DNA from: CBDDRG01 sp051306415
Lineage (GTDB): Bacteria > Pseudomonadota > Gammaproteobacteria > Pseudomonadales > Porticoccaceae
Assembly (NCBI GenBank): GCA_051306415.1
Contig: JBPPNE010000269.1
Span: forward strand, 1 to 16,035
Direction of reading: 5' to 3'
DNA: 16,035 nt
Part shown: one piece after another, positions 7,839 through 13,681 of the stretch
Layout of the letters: the number at the start of each line of letters is the position of its first letter
Numbering within the stretch: position 1 is the stretch's first letter
Notes under the pieces: model-generated
Databases searched by the model: none
What the model was told of the DNA's origin: nothing
Seen by the model: the letters and a program-made list of their open reading frames with translations, nothing else
Position numbers and translations under genes: made by a program

Positions 7839-8041
7839 GGGATCGCTGAGTTAACCAGCGGTTCGTGAAGTACTGGGACGCCCTGCCATCGATCGCTTCA
7901 ATCCGTTGCTTTTTTGCGCGCTGAATTTCTTCCAGCGCCGCCAGCGGTCGTCGGGGGAAACGCGGAGACGATACGCGGCTGGGGTCCGGAGATGGGTGCT
8001 GGCTGAACGCCGAGGTCGGTATTCTCTTGGGAATGGGGTGG
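7839..8041. other. Intergenic junction between ubiI and the accessory island
   Basis: This 203-bp stretch separates the stop codons of the convergent ubiI and cupin genes. I see no convincing terminator. There is a T6 run at about 7910-7915, but no strong hairpin directly before it. A minus-strand reading through here (about 95 codons, extending beyond both ends) contains a hydrophilic segment AALEEIQRAKKQRIEAI that could be a remnant of a lost gene, but I cannot match it to a family. It marks the left edge of the island. Confidence 0.35.
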
Positions 8042-8401
8042 CTAGTGCTCGGCGGCGAATTCGATCGGCGCCGACCAGATCGCGAGCACCAGGCAACCCT
8101 CATCGCTCGTCACCGCGTGCCGGCTGCCGGGCAGACTCACCAGGAGGGTGCCGGCCGGGTAGCGGCCGTTGGCGTCGCGCTGTGAGCCCTGCAAGACCAG
8201 AATATGTTCGTAGTCTGTGTGGCGATGTTCAGGCACGGTGGCGCCCGGCGCATAGCGTAAAAGCGCCGCGGCCGGACCTACGCCAGGCTTGCCGTACAGG
8301 GCATGGAATTCCACCCCCGCGCGCAGCGTCTCCCAGCTCAGCCGGTCGGGTTCGGCAGCGCGCTGCAGCAGCTCGGCAAATGCCAGCGAATGCCCCGTCA
8401 C
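8042..8401 (-). CDS. ChrR-like cupin domain protein
   Basis: A 119-residue single-domain cupin of the ChrR anti-sigma-factor type. The first cupin motif is perfect in spacing (G-x5-HxH-x3-E-x6-G, Gly53 to Gly72) with metal ligands His59, His61 and Glu65. The second motif supplies His95 in LPGSRH. It is therefore probably a small metalloprotein. The chosen GTG start at 8401 overlaps the biuH stop as GTGA, a typical coupled junction; a reading from 8536 would run through biuH in another frame without support. The reaction is unknown. Being coupled to biuret hydrolase, it may act on an intermediate such as carboxybiuret or allophanate, or sense or scavenge substrate, but this is inference. There is no zinc-binding anti-sigma N-terminal domain as in full-length ChrR. 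Confidence 0.8.
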   Translation of the reverse strand: MTGHSLAFAELLQRAAEPDRLSWETLRAGVEFHALYGKPGVGPAAALLRYAPGATVPEHRHTDYEHILVLQGSQRDANGRYPAGTLLVSLPGSRHAVTSDEGCLVLAIWSAPIEFAAEH

Positions 8402-9084
8402 GCGCGCAGGCCAGCGAGCAGCGCCTGCGACTCGGCCACTGCCCCGAACACCCCGCCCTGCATCTTGATCATCTTGAGCGCCGCCAGGTGATTGCCGTGA
8501 TCTGTCGCCCCGCAGCAGTCGGCCAGCAACAGGCACTCGAAGCCGCGGTCATTGGCTTCGCGCATGGTGGTGTGCACGCACACGTCGGTGGTGATGCCGG
8601 CCAGCACCAGATTGCGGACGCCCCGCACATGCAGCATGAGTTCGAGATCGGTGGCGCAGAACGAGCCCTTGCCGGGCTTGTCGATGATGGGCTCGCCGGG
8701 CAGAGGTGCCAGTTCCGGGATGATGTCCCAGCCCGGCTCGCCACGCACCAGGATCTTGCCGCAGGGCCCGGCCTCGCCAATGCCTGCGCCAAGGCGTTGC
8801 GAGCGCCAGCGCTTGTTGGCCGGCAGGTCGGCAAGATCCGGCCGGTGCCCCTCGCGGGTGTGGAAAACGTGGTACCCATCGGCCCGAAAGGTGGCAAGCA
8901 CCGATCTGATGGGTTCGATGGGCGCGCGAGTGAGGGCGATGTCATACCCCATCGCATCCACATAGCCGCCGACGCCGCAAAAATCGGTCTGCATGTCGAT
9001 CACGATCAGCGCCGTGTTTTGCGGGCGCAGGTCGCCGTCAAAGGGCCAGGGGTAGGGATCGGCGTCGAGATAACGTTCGGGCAT
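8398..9084 (-). CDS. biuH: Biuret hydrolase (isochorismatase-like cysteine hydrolase)
   Basis: Predicted to hydrolyse biuret to allophanate (urea-1-carboxylate) and ammonia. The 228-residue product closely resembles rhizobial BiuH as I recall it: the DADPYPWPF N terminus, IDMQTDFCG, HTREGHRPDLADLPANKRW, DKPGKGSF and TTDVCVHTTMREANDRG. The catalytic triad is Asp30, Lys136 and Cys169. A constant offset of 6 puts these and Gln209 onto Asp36, Lys142, Cys175 and the second-shell Gln215 described for Rhizobium leguminosarum BiuH. The ATG at 9084 reproduces the family N terminus, though its Shine-Dalgarno sequence is weak. The cupin gene is coupled at its 3' end. The 260 bp upstream, after the channel gene, may hold its own promoter. 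Unlike the rhizobial cyanuric-acid pathway, no cyanuric acid or allophanate hydrolase gene is in the window. Confidence 0.85.
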   Translation of the reverse strand: MPERYLDADPYPWPFDGDLRPQNTALIVIDMQTDFCGVGGYVDAMGYDIALTRAPIEPIRSVLATFRADGYHVFHTREGHRPDLADLPANKRWRSQRLGAGIGEAGPCGKILVRGEPGWDIIPELAPLPGEPIIDKPGKGSFCATDLELMLHVRGVRNLVLAGITTDVCVHTTMREANDRGFECLLLADCCGATDHGNHLAALKMIKMQGGVFGAVAESQALLAGLRA

Positions 9085-9160
9085 CGTAATGACTCATCAG
9101 GCATCAACAGTGGCGCACGAGCGGCAGCACGGGCTGCGCTGCGTGTGTGGATTGCGTGTG

Positions 9161-9174
9161 TAGGATATAGCCTA
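9161..9174. promoter_or_regulatory. Quasi-palindrome upstream of biuH
   Basis: TAGGATATAGCCTA has TAGG/CCTA arms around a TATA centre (12 of 14 positions symmetric). On the minus strand it contains TATATC, which could serve as a -10 box about 80 bp upstream of the biuH start. It may be promoter, operator or chance. It does not resemble the other two candidate operators in the island. Confidence 0.3.
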
Positions 9175-9199
9175 GCAAATTTCGGGCGCGGGCGCGGCC

Positions 9200-9220
9200 T
9201 CAGGTGCTCACCTGAACAGG
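9200..9220. repeat. Overlapping inverted repeats upstream of biuH
   Basis: TCAGGTG-CT-CACCTGA (9200-9215) is a perfect 7-bp inverted repeat with a 2-bp centre. It overlaps a second palindrome, CCTGAACAGG (9211-9220; 4-bp arms). They lie between the channel gene stop and biuH. No T run follows on the minus strand, so a factor-independent terminator is unlikely and a protein-binding site is more plausible. Confidence 0.45.
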
Positions 9221-9344
9221 CACACTCCCCGCCAGCAGCCCAGCGCGGGGCGGGGTTGACGGAATGCCGTCCCATCGCTGCCCGTTCGTGCAGCGGCACC
9301 GGGTACGGCAGCAGTGTTTGTCGCCCGCCACGGACACTGGATCG

Positions 9345-10190
9345 TCAAAAAATCCACTTCACCATGGCCTGGGCGACGTCCTCGTCCATGCCGTCGATAC
9401 CAAACTTGTTGCGCCAGATCTGGTACTCGACTCCGGCCTGCACCTTGCCAGCGCCGAAGCCGGCCAGTTCGCCGACGTCGACCAACAGGCGCGGCGCCGT
9501 CAGCAGGTTGTCCTGCAGCGGATCCTCGCCCCAGGCGTAATCGAGAAAGCCTTCGAACACCAGCGGTACCGGCCCCAGCTTGAAGGGCGCGGCCCAGACC
9601 AGGGTCACCTGCTGGCCGGTGTCGATATTGGAGGCTTGGTTGTCGCGGATGTACCAGTTGAACTGAAAGAACTGGAATCCGGGCAGCTTGAGATCCGCGG
9701 CCAAGCCGTACAGCCAGGTCTGCTCGACGGGTGACTCCGGGATCTCGAGGGTGGAAGTGAAGAGCACATCCAGCACCGGCCCGAAGGAGAGATCCTTGCC
9801 GAGGATTTTGCCAAACGACAGCCGGGGCGAGATTTCGGCGTAGAAGCTGCCGTCGGCCTCGGTGGTAGTGCCGAAGGCATCGCCCTCGCCATCCGGATTG
9901 GTGATGTCGACGAAGATGAAATTGTCGCCGTACTTCCAGACGTTGAAGTGCTCAATGGTGATGATACTGGCCTCGTCGCTCTCGCTAAATCCTCCCGCCG
10001 GATCGAAATCCGCATAGTCGGTGCCGTGTAGGTATTGGATGTTGGTGGTGGCGAACTCGGCCGAGCCGGCGTGCCCGGCGACTGGCAGCGTGGCGCAGGC
10101 GGCCAGCGCCAGGGTGCGCATGGCACTTAGCCGTCTCGGGCGGGGCAACGACTTAACGCTGGGGACGGCGGGACGATTTGCTGTGCTCAT
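9345..10190 (-). CDS. Tsx/OmpK-like outer-membrane channel
   Basis: A predicted outer-membrane beta-barrel related to the nucleoside channel Tsx/OmpK. The 281-residue precursor has a basic N terminus (RPRR at about 17-20), a hydrophobic segment MRTLALAACATLPVAGHA and then SAEF, which fits a signal peptide cut near residue 41. Alternating aromatic strands follow, including HFNVWKYGDNFIFVDI and the family-typical EISPRLSFGK...KDLSFGP. It ends in WIF, the C-terminal phenylalanine needed for barrel insertion. The ATG at 10190 has a strong GAGGAG 7 nt upstream, so I keep the long N terminus rather than starting at Met24. Tsx proteins pass nucleosides; in this setting the cargo is more likely a ureide such as biuret or triuret, by inference. 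It has its own upstream region with a palindrome and paired direct repeats. Confidence 0.82.
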   Translation of the reverse strand: MSTANRPAVPSVKSLPRPRRLSAMRTLALAACATLPVAGHAGSAEFATTNIQYLHGTDYADFDPAGGFSESDEASIITIEHFNVWKYGDNFIFVDITNPDGEGDAFGTTTEADGSFYAEISPRLSFGKILGKDLSFGPVLDVLFTSTLEIPESPVEQTWLYGLAADLKLPGFQFFQFNWYIRDNQASNIDTGQQVTLVWAAPFKLGPVPLVFEGFLDYAWGEDPLQDNLLTAPRLLVDVGELAGFGAGKVQAGVEYQIWRNKFGIDGMDEDVAQAMVKWIF

Positions 10191-10224
10191 CAGACGACTC
10201 CTCGGGGTTGTGAAACCACTGTTA

Positions 10225-10240
10225 AATGCTTCGATGCATT
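10225..10240. promoter_or_regulatory. Candidate operator in front of the channel gene
   Basis: AATGCTTCGATGCATT is a near-palindrome (5-bp arms AATGC/GCATT, 12 or more symmetric positions) 35-50 bp upstream of the channel gene start. Its reverse complement shares ATGCATCGAAGCATT (15 bases) exactly with the region upstream of the first hydrolase gene at 12653-12667. Two similarly placed copies in front of two genes of one cluster suggest a shared regulator. Confidence 0.55.
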
Positions 10241-10276
10241 TAGGTGGCGGCGTTAATAAATAGATGGCGGCGTTAA
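10241..10276. repeat. Paired 16-bp direct repeats upstream of the channel gene
   Basis: TAGGTGGCGGCGTTAA (10241-10256) and TAGATGGCGGCGTTAA (10261-10276) differ at one base and are 20 bp apart start to start, about two turns of the helix. The first copy abuts the palindrome at 10225-10240. The spacing fits a site for a tandem-binding activator, but a local duplication is equally possible. This 134-bp interval lies between the permease stop and the channel start and holds no gene. Confidence 0.5.
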
Positions 10277-10324
10277 AACTTGGGGGTTGCTGTCTTCAGC
10301 GCGGGCTTGACGGGCCTTACAGAG

Positions 10325-11878
10325 TCAATCGGCAACCTTTGCGCTAGCTCCGCTAGCGGCGGCCATCGGCTGGGCGCAGGCGTAGAGACCGACTGCCACG
10401 ATGAGGTAAGCCAGCGCCACCGCCGGGGTCTGGGCGATGCCGATCGCCTCGCCGTGCATAAAGCCGAAGAAGCTGAGCACGCTGCCGACCGCCGCGAAAC
10501 CGGCCGCCTTGGCGAAGGTGCGATCGATCATGCAGGCGGTCATGCCGGCCAGGATCAGGCTGCTCAGGATGGCGCCGCCACCGAGCACTTCGAGGCCGTG
10601 ATACAGCACGCCCTTGCCGGCCAGCGTGTCCAGGCCCACCGCCGCGGCGTTGGTGCCGGCGGCGCCCAACGCGCTGTCGATCTGCAGCTTGCCCCAGGCC
10701 GCCACCTGCGGAATCAAAGCCAGCACGATGGCCGGCGCATGGGCCTTGGGCGTCTCCTGAAAGGCCTGGGCGCCGATCAGCATGCCGATGTAGAGCAGGA
10801 TCGGCGAGATCGCCACCACCGGGATCAGCGCCATCAGCACCGCCACGATGCCGAACCAGGACAGGAACAGCACCATCACGCCGGTGGCCGCCGAGTAGCC
10901 GATGCGCCCGCCGATGGCCTTCCAGCCCGGATGGCCGATGTAGACGGCGTTGATGAAGGGGTTGCCGAGCAGGCAGCCGATCAGGCTGACCACGCCGTCC
11001 GCTGTCAGCACGCGGGTGGTGGGGAAGCTGTCGCCGCCGGCCTCGGCGCTCTCCACGTTGTCCATGGCCTCAACCAGGTCGTAGATGCCAAACGGAATCG
11101 CGGTGACCAGGATTACCGCCAGGTATTCGAAGCCGCCGAACACATGCCCCAGCGCCGGCAGCGGCACCGAGAAGCCGAAGCCCGCGAACGAGGCGCCGAG
11201 CTTGTCCAGATTCATGCCGCCGAAATTGAAGCCGAAGGCCAGCCCACCCCAGGCGATCAGCGACCCGACGGCGATCGCCACCAGCCCGGCCGGGATGCCG
11301 CGCCAGTAGCGCACGCCGCCGAACCAGCTCGCCAGCAGGATGGCAAAACACACCACGCCGATGACCGGGTCCATGTACATGTCGAGCGCGGGCTTGAGCG
11401 AGATGAAGGCGATGGACACTCCGGCGAGCGCGCCCAGCAGCGCCGCCCGCGGCGTAATCATCTTGATATAGGGCGCGATGAAGCCACCCGCCATCAATAC
11501 AAAGCTCTGCACGAATACCCAGGTGAGGCCCGCTTCCCAGCCCTTGATCGGGTCGCCGGTGGTGGAGGCGATGGGCAGCATGATGACGAACACCACCACG
11601 AACATGTGCGGCACCGAGATGCCCGACGGCAGCGCGCAGACGGTGTCGCGGCCCTCTTTTTTGGCAAGCTGCCAGGCCAGCCAGGCGTAGTACACCGTGG
11701 ACAGGAACAGCATCAGCCCGGTGGCCGGCAGGATGCGCCCGAACACAATGTCGTCCGGCAGCTTCAGCACATAGCGCAGCAGCGCGGTGAGCGTGAGCAC
11801 GTTGACCAGGATGTTGGTGCCGAAGCCGAAGAAGGCATTCCAGTCGCCGCTGGTCCACAGCTTGGGGGTGGTGTTCAT
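10325..11878 (-). CDS. NCS2/AzgA-like xanthine/uracil-type permease
   Basis: A 517-residue inner-membrane transporter with about 12-14 hydrophobic helices, resembling the xanthine/uracil/AzgA permease group (COG2252-like). Recognisable parts are the N-terminal SGDWNAFFGFGTNILVNV, the re-entrant region with CALPSGISVPHMFVVVF, FGIYDLVEAMDNVESAEAGG and the GNPFINAVYIGHPGWKAIGG stretch. The ATG at 11878 has GAGG 9 nt upstream and gives the family N terminus; reading further up adds 79 residues that belong to the upstream hydrolase gene in another frame. It follows that gene by 44 bp and is probably co-transcribed. The substrate cannot be read from sequence. The two flanking ureide-type hydrolases make triuret, biuret or a related urea derivative the best guess. 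Confidence 0.85.
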   Translation of the reverse strand: MNTTPKLWTSGDWNAFFGFGTNILVNVLTLTALLRYVLKLPDDIVFGRILPATGLMLFLSTVYYAWLAWQLAKKEGRDTVCALPSGISVPHMFVVVFVIMLPIASTTGDPIKGWEAGLTWVFVQSFVLMAGGFIAPYIKMITPRAALLGALAGVSIAFISLKPALDMYMDPVIGVVCFAILLASWFGGVRYWRGIPAGLVAIAVGSLIAWGGLAFGFNFGGMNLDKLGASFAGFGFSVPLPALGHVFGGFEYLAVILVTAIPFGIYDLVEAMDNVESAEAGGDSFPTTRVLTADGVVSLIGCLLGNPFINAVYIGHPGWKAIGGRIGYSAATGVMVLFLSWFGIVAVLMALIPVVAISPILLYIGMLIGAQAFQETPKAHAPAIVLALIPQVAAWGKLQIDSALGAAGTNAAAVGLDTLAGKGVLYHGLEVLGGGAILSSLILAGMTACMIDRTFAKAAGFAAVGSVLSFFGFMHGEAIGIAQTPAVALAYLIVAVGLYACAQPMAAASGASAKVAD

Positions 11879-11922
11879 GGCAGGCAACCTCGCGGGTGGG
11901 GGGTAGTTGGGTGGGTAAGTGG

Positions 11923-12621
11923 TCAGGCAACGGCCAGCTTCAAGGCGGCGCACACCGTAGCCGAGTCGCTGACCCAGCCGAAGATGCCGCCCTGGGCGCT
12001 GATCATGTCGAGCGCCACGCGGTGGAACTCGGGGAAATACGAGCCGACCGCATCGCTCACCACCAGGCACTCGTAGCCGCGGTCGTTGGCCTCGCGCACC
12101 GTGGTGTGCACGCACACTTCCGTGGTCACGCCGGCGACGATCAGGCTGCGGATGCCGTGGTTGGCGAGGATCAGCGCGAGGTCGGTCTGGTAAAACGCGC
12201 CCTTGCCCGGCTTGTCCAGCACCGGCTCGCCGGGTACGGGCGCCAGTTCCGGCACAATGCCGTGGCCGGACTCGCCGCGGATCAGGATGCGGCCCATGGG
12301 ACCGAGATCGCCGATACGGGTCGGCCCCTTGCCGCGGGCGAGCTTGGCCGGCGGCGCGTCGCTCAGGTCCGGTCGGTGGCCCTCGCGGGTGTGGATCACC
12401 AGCATGCCCGCGCCGCGCGCCGCGGCCAGCAGCCGCTGGCAGGGTGCGATGGCGCCGCGCAGCAGCGACACATCGTTGCCCAGCATGGCGCCGAAACCGC
12501 CCGGTTCCAGGAAATCGCGCTGCATGTCGATGATTACCAGCGCGGTGCTGGCCGGGTCGAGGCGCAGCGGGTAGGGGGTCGCGGAAATTTCCGTTATTGT
12601 GGGTGTCCGATCAGAGACCAT
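11923..12621 (-). CDS. Isochorismatase-like hydrolase, candidate triuret hydrolase
   Basis: A 232-residue cysteine hydrolase paralogous to the BiuH in this cluster. The triad is intact: Asp32 in IIDMQRDF, Lys137 in LDKPGKGAF, Cys170 in TTEVCVHTTVREANDRGYEC; Gln210 aligns with the BiuH second-shell glutamine. It differs from BiuH around the pocket: FLEPGGF replaces FCGxGGY, PPAKLARGKGP replaces LPANKRWRSQ, and GSYFPEFH replaces GATDHGNH. Triuret hydrolase TrtA, which makes carboxybiuret that decays to biuret, is a BiuH homologue known to be encoded beside biuH, so TrtA is the leading candidate. Another ureide or amide substrate remains possible, so no symbol is given. The ATG at 12621 has only a weak GGA upstream. 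It is the first gene of the minus-strand cluster, divergent from the GntR gene. Confidence 0.8.
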   Translation of the reverse strand: MVSDRTPTITEISATPYPLRLDPASTALVIIDMQRDFLEPGGFGAMLGNDVSLLRGAIAPCQRLLAAARGAGMLVIHTREGHRPDLSDAPPAKLARGKGPTRIGDLGPMGRILIRGESGHGIVPELAPVPGEPVLDKPGKGAFYQTDLALILANHGIRSLIVAGVTTEVCVHTTVREANDRGYECLVVSDAVGSYFPEFHRVALDMISAQGGIFGWVSDSATVCAALKLAVA

Positions 12622-12651
12622 TGTATTGTTCCGGGCATGCCGCGCTTATTG

Positions 12652-12667
12652 CATGCATCGAAGCATT
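12652..12667. promoter_or_regulatory. Candidate operator in front of the first hydrolase gene
   Basis: CATGCATCGAAGCATT, 31-46 bp upstream of the 12621 start, shares 15 of 16 bases with the reverse complement of the channel-gene site at 10225-10240. It lies in the 214-bp divergent region with the GntR gene, where three GCATGC palindromes also occur (12635, 12651, 12674). Binding by the neighbouring GntR protein is inferred from position only. Confidence 0.55.
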
Positions 12668-12787
12668 CAAACTGCATGCCAACTCCCAAGCGGACTGCAG
12701 ATGCTTGAAAAAGCTGAATAGAGGGGGTGGGTACCAGTAGCCTACAGCGACTGGAGCCAATCCGGCGCACCACTTTGACTCGACTTG

Positions 12788-12797
12788 TTGTATACAA
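12788..12797. promoter_or_regulatory. TTGTATACAA palindrome before the GntR gene
   Basis: A perfect 10-bp palindrome 39-48 bp upstream of the chosen GntR start. Short palindromes of the TTGTA/TACAA kind are typical of GntR-family operators. It contains TATACA, which could be the -10 box, so binding here could block the regulator's own transcription. A TTGACT at 12775-12780 is too close for a standard -35 box to that -10. Confidence 0.5.
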
Positions 12798-12835
12798 TGG
12801 TGCGCTTCTCAGACGAAACTGGGGCCAACAACGAC

Positions 12836-13519
12836 ATGTCATTACCCGCCAAGGCGACGCCTGCCGATATCTACCGGCAACTCAAGGACATGATTCTGAG
12901 CTTTGCTCTCTACCCCGGCACCCGGCTGACGGAAAACGAGCTGGCCGATCGTTTCCGCGTCAGCCGCACGCCGGTGCGGGAGGCACTGCAGCGCCTCGCC
13001 GCCGAGGGTTATGTGGTCATTCGCCCCAAGCAGGGTTGCTTTGTGCGCGACATCGATATAGAGGAGATCAACCATTACTACGACGTGCGCATCGGGCTCG
13101 AAATGCGCGCGCTGGAACTTGCCTGCCTGGCCATGCCCGACAGCCAGCTCAAAAAGTTGATGGCCGTCTGGAACCCCGCGCGCGTGCCGCGCAAGCCACC
13201 CTCGGTAGAGGTCATGGTCGCGCGCGACGAGGGCTTCCACCTAGCGCTCGCCGGTGGCACCGGCAATGCCGTGCTGGCGGACTATCTAAAGGATGTGAAT
13301 GAGCATATCCATATCGTGCGCCGGCTGGATTTCACCGACCCGACACGCATCGAGCAGACCTACGCCGAACACCACGATATCCTGCAACGGCTGCTGGCCC
13401 GTGACGTCGAGATGGCGAAAAATCTTCTGCAGCGTCACATCCGCAAGAGCGCCGACGTCGCCAAGGCAGTCACCCTCACCCAGCTCGCGCAGCAACGCAT
13501 TCGCACGCGGGCCAAGTAG
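12836..13519 (+). CDS. GntR family (FadR/FCD type) transcriptional regulator
   Basis: A 227-residue regulator. The N-terminal winged helix-turn-helix (residues about 10-70) has the GntR signature YPGTRLTENELADRFRVSRTPVREALQRLAAEGYV. The C-terminal part is an all-helical FCD ligand-binding domain (about 75-215) with the Asp131/His135 pair and later histidines at 157, 159, 179 and 180 that could bind a metal. FCD regulators usually bind small acids and repress catabolic genes. The ATG at 12836 is chosen because the HTH begins shortly after and GGGG lies 9 nt upstream. TTG 12785 and ATG 12797 are in frame but lie before or within the likely promoter/operator. Divergent from the hydrolase-permease genes, it probably controls them. 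Its stop codon abuts an IS30 remnant, so its last few residues may have been altered. Confidence 0.88.
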   Translation: MSLPAKATPADIYRQLKDMILSFALYPGTRLTENELADRFRVSRTPVREALQRLAAEGYVVIRPKQGCFVRDIDIEEINHYYDVRIGLEMRALELACLAMPDSQLKKLMAVWNPARVPRKPPSVEVMVARDEGFHLALAGGTGNAVLADYLKDVNEHIHIVRRLDFTDPTRIEQTYAEHHDILQRLLARDVEMAKNLLQRHIRKSADVAKAVTLTQLAQQRIRTRAK

Positions 13520-13520
13520 C

Positions 13521-13680
13521 CCGCCACCGGCGGGCGCCCCCGCTTCTTGGGCACCGTGGCCGGATTGCTCCAGCCGTTTCGCCGCAACTCGTGACTGATC
13601 GAACTCGGCGCGCGCTGCTCAAGACTCAACTGGATCATCGTGCGTTCTTCACAACTCAGGTGTTTGTAGTTCGTTCCCAT
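13521..13680 (-). pseudogene. IS30-family transposase, 5' remnant
   Basis: The reading from 13680 begins MGTNYKHLSCEERTMIQLSL, the typical N terminus of IS30-family transposases, and continues with SSISHELRRNG and PKKRGRPPVAG. Between SLEQ and PSSIS about a dozen residues of the usual helix-turn-helix are missing in frame, and similarity ends at VAG where the GntR stop codon lies. About 54 codons of some 300 or more remain, without the DDE catalytic core, so it cannot be active. A GGGAGG lies 12 nt upstream of the start. It marks a past insertion followed by deletion at the right edge of the island. Confidence 0.85.
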
Positions 13681-13681
13681 C

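Noticed and set aside
7906..9540. Long plus-strand open reading (544 codons)
   Set aside because: It is antisense to the cupin, biuH and channel genes; the minus-strand proteins have clear motifs and this one has none.
10343..10362. GCTAGC hairpin as a permease terminator
   Set aside because: It lies inside the last codons of the permease gene and has no T run after it on the minus strand.
10280..12076. Long plus-strand open reading (598 codons)
   Set aside because: It is antisense to the permease and hydrolase genes, His/Gln/Arg-rich with no domain, an expected shadow in GC-rich DNA.
12785..12835. Longer N terminus of the GntR regulator (TTG 12785 or ATG 12797)
   Set aside because: It would start before or inside the palindrome and probable -10 box and adds residues outside the usual winged-helix start.
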